Notes under the pieces: model-generated | The model's input: the letters and a program-made list of their open reading frames with translations, nothing else | Told to the model about the DNA's origin: nothing | Databases searched by the model: none | Assembly (NCBI GenBank): GCA_001929475.1 | Contig: LXFE01004131.1 | Coordinates: 1 to 28,879, forward strand | DNA: 28,879 nucleotides | Source of the DNA: Neolecta irregularis DAH-3 | Taxonomy: Eukaryota; Ascomycota; Neolectomycetes; Neolectales; Neolectaceae | Direction: 5' to 3' | Shown here: positions 19,811 to 28,879 of the stretch, piece by piece | How the letters are laid out: every line of letters starts with the position of its first letter | How positions within the stretch are numbered: position 1 is the first letter of the stretch | Translations under genes and position numbers: made by a program

Positions 19811-22800
19811 ATGGACCACAGTCAGTATAACTACAATGCCATGTCAAACCTGGTTATCCAGGCTGACAAGCGCTTCGTTGGCAAGCGCGGCGATGAGCCC
19901 ACCGGCGAACCCACATCTCTTGCTGGAAAGATCGATCCGAAAGAAATGGGAAGCCGTGCCAGAAGGCCAAATCCCACAGAGAAGAAACTCCCTAAGGACT
20001 CATCAAAACCTAAAAAGGAGAAAAAGAATAAATATATTGGATACGCTAATGTAATTGAAGCTACCGAGGATTTAGAGGGTTTGCTGTATCGCCCTCGAAC
20101 GAAGGAAACTTCAGAAATTTACGAAAAGATATTGGCTTTTGTTCACGAGGACCTCGGCGACCAGAGTCAGGATATTGTCAGATCAGCAGGAGACGCTGTA
20201 CTCGAGATACTAAAGTCAGATGGTCTAAAAGATCTTGACAAGAAAAAAGAATGTGAAAGGATTCTAGGGGCTACGATGTCTTCAGAAAAGTTTGCTCTGT
20301 TAGTCAATTTGGGTCGTAAAATTACAGACTACGGTGCAGACGAGGAAGAAAAAATGCGAGATGTAGATGACGATGGCGAAATTGACGACGAACAAGGAGT
20401 CGCTGTCATTCTCAATGAATCTGAATCAGAAGAGGAAAGCGATGAAGACAGTCAACCCGATGTTGCAGATGATGCAGCAGAACCTGGATATTCCGGTGTT
20501 GTTATTGGCGATGAAGAGGTAAAAGATTCCGACCCAGAAGTAATCGATCGGACTATTGTGGGCGATGTCTCAAAGGTCGATAATAATGCGGAAGATAAGG
20601 TATCAGCGCACGGAATTGATGCATTTTGGCTCCAGAGAACAATTGCTGCACAATATCAAGACCCTTATGTCCTTCAAGAAAAAACTTCAGCCGCGATGGA
20701 AATTCTTCGATCAACAACCAGTATCGGCGAAATTGAGAATGGCTTGATGGAGCTTTTTGAATTTGAAAACCACAAGTTGGTCCAGCTACTCGCGAAGAAT
20801 CGTGATGCAATTGTCTGGTGCACTCAGATTGATCTTGCACCTGACGCTGATGCCCGTCGGGGATTGGAAATTCAGATGGAGGAACAAGGCCTCTCTTGGC
20901 TCCTTCGCGAACTTCGAGGCGATCGAAACGCAAAGGATGTAACCTCACAGACAACCGCCAAACCAGACGCCGATGCCATGGATGTTGACGACTCTAGATC
21001 AATCTCCAGAGGAAAAGTTGTTTCGGAGTCGCTCAAACCAAGCACTGCACCAATAGATCTTGAAAGTCTTGCTTTTACCCAAGGAGGTCGTCTCATGACC
21101 AACAAACAGGTTAAGCTTCCTGAAGGAACGACTAAACGAGAAAAAAAAGGGTACGAAGAAATACATGTTCCCGCGCCTCCTCAGAGACCTATTGGCGATC
21201 AAGTTACTTTAGACCGTTTGCCCGCTTGGACAAAAGCAATTTGGCCTCCTGGCATGACACATCTTAATCCTGTTCAGTCAAAGATTTTCCCGGTAGCATT
21301 TGGCACAGATGAAAATATATTGATTTGTGCCCCTACAGGTGCCGGAAAAGTATTTACGCCTCTCTTTAAATAATGCTGATAGTTTAGACAAATTGTGCTC
21401 TATTATGTATCATTAACGAACTTGCCAAATACCGCAATTCTGATGGTTCTTTTAATACAGAGAACTTCAAGATTGTCTATATCGCTCCTTTGAAAGCGCT
21501 TGTACAAGAAATGGTTGAAAATTTCACCAAAGCATTGGACAAACACCCATATAACGTCAAGGTCGCTGAACTGACTGGAGATCGCCAGCTAACAAAGCTG
21601 CAAATTTCGCAGACCCAAATTATTGTCACCACGCCAGAGAAATGGGACGTTATTACGCGAAAAGCAACCGATACGAGTTACACGAATCTTGTAAGATTAA
21701 TTATTATTGACGAAATCCATTTGCTTCACGATGATCGTGGACCGGTATTGGAGAGTATTGTGGCAAGGACATTACGAAAGATGGAACAAACTCTCGAACC
21801 CGTTCGTCTCGTCGGATTGTCTGCTACACTACCCAATTTCAACGATGTCGCAACATTCCTTCGAGTTGATCAGCAAAAAGGACTTTTTTATTTCGATGCA
21901 TCACACCGGCCTTGTCCATTACAGCAACAATTTATCGGTATCACGGAAAAGAAAGGCATAAAACGATTACAAACAATGAACGAATGTGCATATGAGAAAT
22001 GTCTTGAATATGCTGGTCGAGAACAAGTTCTCGTTTTTGTGCATTCTCGTAAAGAAACCGCCAAGACAGCAAAATATATCAAAGACAAAGCCCTTGAAGA
22101 AGAAACAATTACAAAGTTTCTAAGATCAGACGCCGGTGCCCGAGAAGCTTTGGCTGCCGACGCTGAAGATTCAAAGGATGGCAATCTTCGGGAGTTGTTG
22201 CCTTATGGATTTGCTATACATCACGCCGGTATGACTCGAGCGGATCGAACATCAGTAGAGGAATTATTCAAAAAGGGTCTTGTTCAAGTTCTCGTTTCGA
22301 CGGCTACTTTGGCCTGGGGTGTGAATCTTCCTGCGCACACTGTTATCATCAAGGGAACACAAATCTACTCGCCAGAGAAGGGTCGATGGATCGAACTTTC
22401 CCCCCAAGATGTCATTCAGATGCTCGGAAGAGCCGGGCGACCTGGCTATGATACCTATGGTGAAGGTATCATTATTACAGCTCACTCAGAGTTGCAATAT
22501 TATCTCAGTTTGATGAATCAGCAGCTTCCTATAGAAAGTCAATTCGTTGGGAAACTTGCTGATAATTTTAACGCGGAGATTGTCTTGGGCACTGTCAGAA
22601 GTATGAAGGAGGCTGTGGAATGGCTTGGATACACCTACTTGTGCGTTTTAAAGTCTAAAACTTGTTTTTGCTGATTGATTAGGTATATCCGAATGCGCAA
22701 GTCTCCTGGGCTGTACGCCGTTGGTGCTGATTACGCCGATGACACCCTTCTAGAACAGAAGCGAGTCGATCTCATATTTTCTGCTGCAGTCAAACTTCGT

Positions 22801-25800
22801 GAATGCGGTTTGTTAGTGTATAATGAGAAGACGGGTCGTTTTCAATCTACCGAGCTCGGTCGAATTGCCGCACACTATTACATCAACCACGATTCAATGC
22901 TGGCATATGCGAAATCGTTTCGTCCCAAGCGAATTGGGCGAGGTCCAGAAGATCCCCATGTGCCACAAGAAGTCCCGTTCATGTCCTTTATTGAATTGTT
23001 TCGTATTTTTTCAGAGTCTGCAGAATTCAAGTATATCCCTGTTCGAGAAGATGAAAAAATGGAACTTGCAAAACTTATTGAACGTGTTCCCATTCCAGTT
23101 GAAAAAGGCGTGGATGATCCAAAAGCAAAAATCAACGTTCTTCTTCAAGCTTATATCTCTCGTTTAAAGCTTGAGGGATTCGCCTTGGTAGCTGATATGG
23201 TCTACGTGACTCAATCTGCTGGCCGAATACTCCGCGCTGTATTCGAAATAGCTCTCAAACTTGGTTATGCGCAGGTTGCCAAACAAGCACTCGACATGTG
23301 TAAGATGGTTGACCAGCGGATGTGGATGACGATGTCTCCTCTTCGCCAATTTACATCCTGTCCTGCAGATGTCATTCGCCGAGTTGAACGTAAAGATTTT
23401 CCTTGGACTCGATACTTTGATCTTGATCCTCCTGAAATGGGAGAATTGCTCGGTTTACCAAAATTCGGTCGTCTAGTCCATGGTCTCGTTCACAAATTTC
23501 CCCGTCTCAAGCTTCAGGCTCATGTGCAACCAATCACACGCTCGCTTCTCCGAATAGAACTGAGCATCACGCCTGATTTCCAATGGGATGAAGCTATTCA
23601 TGGATTCGCAGAGCAATTCTGGATTATCGCAGAAGATAGCGACGGAGAGCGGATTCTTTTCCACGATAGTTTTGTCCTTCGTCAGAAATATGCCACGGAT
23701 GAACATATCATCGATCTTACTGTTTCCGTTTCAGATCCTATTCCACCGAATTATTTCATTACTGTCGTGTCGGATCGTTGGATGCACTCAGAAACCAAGT
23801 TACCCGTGTCCTTTCGTCATTTGATTTTACCCAAGAAATACCCTCCTCCAACTGAATTACTCGAACTTCAATCTCTACAAGTGAATGCTCTTCGAAAACC
23901 TGAATTTGTCTCAATATATTCATCAACCTTTAAACACTTCAACAAGATTCAAACGCAGACTTTTAACACGCTATATAATACGGATGACAATGTATTCATT
24001 GGAGCACCTACTGGCAGCGGTAAAACTGTTTGCGCCGAATTTGCCCTTTTACGTCATTGGTCGAAAGCTGATTCAGGCCGTGCTGTGTATATTGCTCCAA
24101 CTCAAGATCAAGTTGATCAGAGACACGGTGATTGGAAGGAACGCTTGGGCAATATCGCGGGTGGAAGGGCAATTGTTATGCTAACTGGAGAACTTAGCGC
24201 CGACTTGAAACTTCTTGAACAAGGTGATCTTATCCTTGCTACACCTCTACAATGGGATGTTGTTTCAAGACGTTGGCGACAGAGAAAGAATGTTCATACT
24301 GTCAAGCTTTATATCGTTGATGACCTCCACATGCTTGGATATGGACAAAATGGATCGACATATGAAGTCATCGTATCCAGAATGCGGTACGTCGCTGCAC
24401 AACTCGAAGTCAAGAGCCGTATTGTTGCACTGAGTGTTTCTCTTGCAAATGCTCGAGATCTCGGAGAATGGATCGGCGCAAATAAACAAACCGTTTACAA
24501 CTTTAGTCCTGAAGCACGATCGATTCCGCTTGAAGTTAGTATCCAATCTTTTACTATTCCGCATTTCCCTTCATTGATGCTTGCAATGGCCAAACCTACA
24601 TACCTCGCCATCTCTACAATGTCAACAAACAAACCAGCTATCATTTTCGTTTCAAGTAGAAAACAAGCTCGTGCCACAGCCTTAGAATTACTTACATTCT
24701 GCGCAGTTGACGACGATGAAGACAGATTTCTAATTGCTTCCAAAAGTGATTTGAAACCCCATCTAAATCGTCTAGAAGATAAAGGCCTAGCAGAGGCTTT
24801 GGAGCATGGTATCGGATATATCCATGAATCACTTAGTAAGAACGATCGCCACATAGTCGAGCATTTATATGAGAATAGAGCTTTTCTGGTTCTTTTGGCC
24901 TCAAGAGAAGTTTGTTGGTCTATCAAGGCTGTTGCTCATATGGTTGTTATTATGGGGACTCAATACTATGAAGGTCGAGAGCATCGTTATATTGATTATC
25001 CTCTTGTATAAACCCCGTTAACCTCCATTAATATTTGCTAATTGTATAGTGTGATGTACTACAAATGTTTGGAAAAGCCGGAAGAGCTCATGAGGATGCA
25101 CTTGGTCGAGCAGTCCTAATGACACCCGCTGTAAAAAAGGAATATTATAACAAATTCCTTAAGGAATCTTTACCTATCGAAAGTCATCTTCAGCACTTTT
25201 TGCACGATGCATTCGTCACTGAAACATCCACTAAAACCATCGAGAACAAGCAAGATGCAGTTGATTGGATTACCTGGACATATATGTATCGAAGACTTGA
25301 TGCTAATCCGGGATTTTACGGTCTACAAGATGTTTCGCATGGGGCGCTTTCGGATTTCTTGAGCGATCTCGTCGAGAATACACTTAATGACCTTGTGGAA
25401 GCCAAGGTTATCAACATTGAAGATGATGTGAATATAGAACCCCTTAATCAAGCCATGATCAGTGCGTACTATAACATCACTTATATCACGATGCAAACTT
25501 TCCAATTGAGTAGGCTATTTACCTTTGTTATAAGCTAAAATATTCTAGGTTTAACTGAACGTACTAAACTTAAGGGCTTACTCGAAATTATTACATCAGC
25601 CGCAGAGTTTGAAGATTTGCCGATTCGTCATCACGAAGACATCGTTTTAAAAAGAATATATGATCGTATTCCGGTAAAGCTTTCTCAACCGGATTTTGAA
25701 TCTCCGCATTTTAAAGCGTTTGTGTTACTTCAAGCGCACTTTTCAAGACTTGCTTTACCTCCGGACTTGGTTGTTGATCAATCTGCTGTGTTGTCTAAAG

Positions 25801-26516
25801 TTTTGAATTTGCTGAGTGCTTGTGTTGATGCCATGTCTTCTGAGGGTTTCTTCAATGCAATTTATGCCATGGAGATGTCGCAGATGTGTGTACAAGCTAT
25901 CTGGGATCGAGATAGTCCTTTAAAACAGGTTCCTCACTTTACTCTGGACGTTCTTGAACGATGCAAAGAAGCCGGGTATTTCTATTGGATTGATCAATAA
26001 TTGACTGGTAGCGTTGAATCGGTGTTTGATATCATGGATTTAGACGACAAGCGAGATGGAATTTTACAAATGGATGCACGACAACTTGCTGCTGTAGCCA
26101 CCTTTGCGAATAAATATCCCAATCTCGAGTTAACTTTTGAACTAGAGGGGCCAGATGAAATTACCTCGGGAACTCAGACTGTTATCAAGATTGATCTTGT
26201 TCGAGAAACGGATGACGAAGATGATGTCGATACAATCGTTCACGCACCATTCTACCCTTTGAAAAAAATGGAAAGTTGGTACCTTGTCATCGCAGATCCT
26301 GTTGCAAAAGCCTTGTTTGGTATCAAACGAGTGACACTGAATCGACGGTTATCAGTGAAAATGGACTTTGTGGTTCCCACTGCGGGAAAAAAGAATTATG
26401 TTTTGTATTGTATTTGTGACAGTTATGCTGGCTGTGATCAGGAATTTCCTGTCGAATTTACTGCAGCACAAGGAGAAGAAGAGAGTGAAAATGAGGATGC
26501 AATGGATGAAGATTGA
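19811..26516 (+). CDS. BRR2: Brr2-type U5 snRNP RNA helicase (Ski2-like, two cassettes)
   Basis: Six exons (19811-21349, 21388-22640, 22683-25005, 25050-25509, 25549-25975, 26012-26516; introns 36-44 nt) encode 2168 aa, the usual Brr2 size. Brr2 unwinds U4/U6 snRNAs during spliceosome activation and acts again in disassembly, in the nucleus. The acidic N-terminal region (1 to about 480) precedes cassette 1: APTGAGKT (507-514), DEIH (621-624), SATLPN (about 658) and [17 protein letters not shown] (about 857), followed by a Sec63-like unit. Cassette 2 has APTGSGKT (about 1372-1379), DDLH (1477-1480) where active cassettes have DExH, SVSLAN instead of SAT, and QMFGKAGR. A second Sec63-like unit leads to an acidic C-terminus. 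A degenerate second cassette that regulates the first is known for Brr2. Intron 1 interrupts the first P-loop between Lys513 and Thr514. Confidence 0.97.
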
Positions 26517-26570
26517 ATGGGATAAGATTAATACACGAGATTACATTTCAAACGCCAAAACATTGCCAAT

Positions 26571-27653
26571 TTAATTTACCTTTTTGCTTGATTGATAACC
26601 AACTCCTTTACAACTAACCAAAATACCTCCATTTTCCACATCAGGCCGTAAAATAAATTCTGTTGCAAAAAAGGTTTGCATATCGCGCAACAACTGGACC
26701 ATATTTTCATCTGGTTCACTTCCAATTCTAATCTTGCTCAAATCTTGGCTGGCAAGAACCATACTTTGCAATAACAAAGTCCGGCCAATGGTATCTACAC
26801 AACCCCCCTTTTCAATTTCGCAAAGCAACATCCTTGCGCATTTTATACCGATATCGTCTGCGCTTTCTCCGGCGCTTCCGGTGGTTTCTGCGGAATATAA
26901 ACAGCCTGTGGTTGATTCTGCTACCAGTGACAAGGCAAACCCGGGTGATTTCCCACTTTCTTGGCCCCTATATACATCGGTGTAAATGTAAATGTCGGGG
27001 ATAAAGCGGTTCAGTACGCTTCTAGTTGACTCGACTAGACGGTTTGCAATGGCGGGTGACACGCGAGTTGATGAAGCGATGCCTCTTATCCTTTTAATTT
27101 TACCGGGAGTTGTGAAATGCAGTGTACTGAAATGTCGGATCTGTTTAGAGCAGGTGAAATGGATTTCTCCTCCACCCAATGGCGGTGCTCCTCTTTTCAA
27201 GATGCGTAATTCTAGGCCGTCATCGACGCCTATTCGTTTAAGTAGTGGCAATATTGCTGTTCGTAGCGTATCGACTCCAATATCTAGGTCGTTTGAAGTG
27301 ATGCCGGTCAACGTGATACCCACTGGAGATTTGCAGAGAGGGGCGATGAAGATTAGAGGTTCGAGAAAATAACCGAGGGCTCTTGATAAACAACATTCAT
27401 GGGAGAATTTCCCGCCGACGAGGATTCCGGGACGATAGAGCACTGTTGTGCCGGTATATGAAATTTCGATAACGGATCCATTTGTGAGTTTTTCAAGTAG
27501 TCGTAGAAACGATACTTCGAAATCTTTTAATCCTGGTTCGAGATCATCTGGACGGATCTCTTCGAATCGTACTTGTCGACCGGTTAGTGTCGATAGAATC
27601 AAACGAGATCTGAAATGTCCGTGGCCTGTGAATTTGAGGGTAGTAGGAGCCAT
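26571..27653 (-). CDS. RCL1: RNA 3'-terminal phosphate cyclase-like protein Rcl1
   Basis: One uninterrupted frame of 360 aa, the only intronless recognised gene here. The RTC/Rcl fold is clear: KFTGHGHFRSRLILSTLTG at the start, then VSFLRLLEKLTNGS, the Rcl1-typical LKRGAPPLGGGEIHF, RIRGIASSTRVSP and a C-terminal ATEFILRPDVE. Rcl1 lacks cyclase activity; with Bms1 it acts in the nucleolar small-subunit processome, needed for pre-rRNA cleavage near the 18S 5' end. The ATG at 27653 has family-typical residues immediately after it. The 3' end is convergent with BRR2, leaving 54 nt between stops. Confidence 0.95.
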   Translation of the reverse strand: MAPTTLKFTGHGHFRSRLILSTLTGRQVRFEEIRPDDLEPGLKDFEVSFLRLLEKLTNGSVIEISYTGTTVLYRPGILVGGKFSHECCLSRALGYFLEPLIFIAPLCKSPVGITLTGITSNDLDIGVDTLRTAILPLLKRIGVDDGLELRILKRGAPPLGGGEIHFTCSKQIRHFSTLHFTTPGKIKRIRGIASSTRVSPAIANRLVESTRSVLNRFIPDIYIYTDVYRGQESGKSPGFALSLVAESTTGCLYSAETTGSAGESADDIGIKCARMLLCEIEKGGCVDTIGRTLLLQSMVLASQDLSKIRIGSEPDENMVQLLRDMQTFFATEFILRPDVENGGILVSCKGVGYQSSKKVN

Positions 27654-28015
27654 AAATTAATTTTTTTGCCGCCACATTTTTGTTGGCTGATCATGTGACT
27701 GTATCAAAATACTCGTCATGAGTTTGTCATGTGACCTTGTACATCTATGACGTTATTTCAGATGGTCAGATTAGCTAGTGGCTATTGACCAATATCATGG
27801 ACTATGTAATTGTGACTGAAGGACGGCGTAATTATAGGTGTGATTGCAGGACGATAAAAGGGTATATATAATATATGCAATTTTGTGACATGGTACTATT
27901 GTGTAAAGAACAAGAGGTAAATATATCTTACGGTCAAAGAAAGGAAGAACGAAGGAGGCAAAACTGATATATCACGCGCGCTTGAAATAAACAACCAGGG
28001 GAAAGGGCATTTATG
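27654..28015. other. Intergenic region between RCL1 and the HPt gene
   Basis: About 360 nt with no gene. It must hold the RCL1 promoter (minus strand, a T-rich run right at 27659-27667) and the 3' end of the HPt gene. AT-rich TATATATAA-type sequence lies near 27863-27875. Confidence 0.6.
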
Positions 28016-28821
28016 TTATTCATCCTTGTAGAATTTCTTGAGCCATATTTCTGCTTGCCTGTACTCTAACCGGACCTGTTCAAGGGTGTCTTTGATGCGT
28101 CTGAGGCAGAGGTCTGGATCGTTCACGGAATGGGCTCCTGTTTCGTCTTTACCAGCGCCGAAATTCTGGATTCGTTCGCAGGAAGCCTTTACTTTTGTGA
28201 GGCCAAGGGCAGCGGAAGAGCCTTTTAGGAAGTGACCGAGGGAGCCGAGGGTGTTGAGGTCTGCTTTTTCTCTGATAGAATTAGCGGGATTGGAGGATGA
28301 GAAGAATACAGGGCTGCTTGTATTTTATGAAAGGTGTCTTCAGCCTGGTCAAAGTAGTGCCAGACGATGCCCTTTGAGAATTCTCGCTCTCCGTCGTCGT
28401 CCATTTCAAGGAGCTGGTCAAAGATGGATCTGTCCATAAAGTCGTGTTCATGGTCGGTGTCGGTGTCAGTGTCAGTGTCTTTGTCTTTGACTTTGACTAT
28501 GTCTTTCTCTTTGTCTTTGACTTTGTCGTGGTCGGTGTCTTTGTCATGGTCAAAGTGGCCATGGGTGGATGCTATTGAGTGGGAGGAGCTTGGGGGGTCT
28601 TTCGAAGCGGAAGCGGCTGTTGAGGAAGCAGTAGCCGGGCGGGGCTGCGAGTGGGTCAGTGGGGGAGAGCGGGCGCGGGGATACAGGGGCGGGCATGGTG
28701 GATGGGCGAGAGACAGACAGGGCCGGGGGTGGGAGAGAGAGAGAGAGGGTGGTGGAGGCACCTTGCAGCCTGCTTGGCCAAGCAACGCCCACGCGGCATC
28801 TCTATGTCTATAAAGCGGCAT
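28016..28821 (-). CDS. YPD1: Ypd1-type histidine phosphotransfer (HPt) protein
   Basis: Two exons (28821-28310 and 28271-28016, 38-nt intron) give up to 255 aa. The HPt domain is clear: SIFDQLLEMDDDGEREFSKG, FDQAEDTFHKIQAAL, then after the intron LGHFLKGSSAALGL with the phospho-accepting His (184 in this model), CERIQNFGAG and a C-terminal helix ending KKFYKDE. Ypd1 passes phosphate from a hybrid sensor kinase to the Ssk1 and Skn7 response regulators in osmotic and oxidative stress signalling. The start is uncertain. The ATG at 28821 lies in a tandem repeat and gives a Pro/Ser-rich then DT/DK-repeat N-terminus (about 90-125). The next in-frame ATG (28437, Met129) would give only the HPt domain of 127 aa. 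Long N-termini exist in some fungal homologues. Confidence 0.88.
28453..28556 (-). repeat. Hexamer-like coding repeat (Asp-Thr / Asp-Lys)
   Basis: On the minus strand GACACN and GACAAA/GTCAAA words repeat, encoding alternating DT and DK/VK dipeptides in the N-terminal part of the HPt protein. The six-base periodicity suggests replication slippage and likely length variation between strains. Confidence 0.75.
28661..28693 (+). other. Putative G-quadruplex-forming run
   Basis: Five G runs of three or more (GGGGG, GGG, GGGG, GGGG, GGG) are separated by 1-5 nt on the plus strand, satisfying the common G3+N1-7 rule. It lies opposite the coding strand, in the doubtful N-terminal or 5' leader part of the HPt gene. 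Confidence 0.5.
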
Positions 28822-28879
28822 CTACGCCATCACGGCATGTATCATGTCTGTAGCGGCATCTACGCCATCACGGCATGTA
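28814..28879. repeat. Tandem repeat at the window edge, 38-nt period
   Basis: A 28-nt word (from AGCGGCATCTACG to CGGCATGTA) occurs at 28814-28841 and again, identical, at 28852-28879 where the window ends. A third partial unit (GCGGCATCT..ATGTCT) lies just left, around 28792-28809. The putative HPt start codon at 28821 falls inside the repeat. Confidence 0.9.

Noticed and set aside
1-28879. CRISPR arrays, operons, tRNA or rRNA genes
   Set aside because: No regularly spaced direct repeats, no bacterial-type signals, and no convincing tRNA A/B box pair or rRNA segment seen on either strand; the intron-rich genes are eukaryotic.

Overview
This is nuclear DNA from a filamentous-type fungus, most likely an ascomycete. 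The evidence is a Lys2-type alpha-aminoadipate reductase (fungal lysine pathway), a Snt2-type BAH/PHD/ELM2/SANT/GATA protein, a Ypd1 phosphotransfer protein, and protein-coding genes packed with spliceosomal introns. All gene models were rebuilt by hand from protein-family continuity plus GT-AG boundaries. Nine of ten recognised genes are interrupted, with 43 introns of only 33-47 nt (median 37). Most donors start GTA, and a CTAAY/YTGAC-like branch site sits a few bases from the AG. I cannot name the species; a compact, intron-rich early-diverging or reduced ascomycete lineage would fit.

Layout. 1-1923: mostly non-coding, with short palindromic motifs and one doubtful minus-strand ORF. 1924-2681 (+): small secreted Cys-containing protein of unknown family. 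2682-4408: no intact gene, possibly a decayed kinase-like gene. 4409-7716 (+): Snt2-like chromatin regulator. 7817-9284 (-): NDUFAF7/MidA-type mitochondrial methyltransferase. 9402-11287 (-): glucose-6-phosphate dehydrogenase (11 exons). 11288-12432: intergenic, with a perfect 10-bp-arm palindrome. 12433-13625 (+): STK16/Env7-type kinase. 13626-13828: CTGAC repeat spacer. 13829-18230 (+): L-2-aminoadipate reductase, interrupted by a 10-N assembly gap flanked by a 122-bp duplicated contig end. 18336-19427 (-): short-chain dehydrogenase with a 9-nt microexon. 19811-26516 (+): Brr2, the U5 snRNP helicase. 26571-27653 (-): Rcl1, intronless. 28016-28821 (-): Ypd1-type HPt protein, whose 5' end runs into a tandem repeat at the window edge.

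The genes are housekeeping and regulatory and do not form one pathway: chromatin (Snt2), respiration (NDUFAF7), NADPH supply (G6PD), lysine synthesis (Lys2, an NADPH user), splicing (Brr2), rRNA processing (Rcl1), osmo/oxidative phosphorelay (Ypd1). Spacing is tight: convergent ends are 54-105 nt apart and the tandem NDUFAF7/G6PD pair is 117 nt apart.

I do not see a new defence or mobile system. The points most worth checking are the extremely small introns (including three stop-free 3n introns), the 9-nt microexon coding the NAD(P)-binding GIG, a GC-rich island with a GC-skew flip between the kinase and LYS2, the assembly artefact inside LYS2, and the uncharacterised secreted protein.
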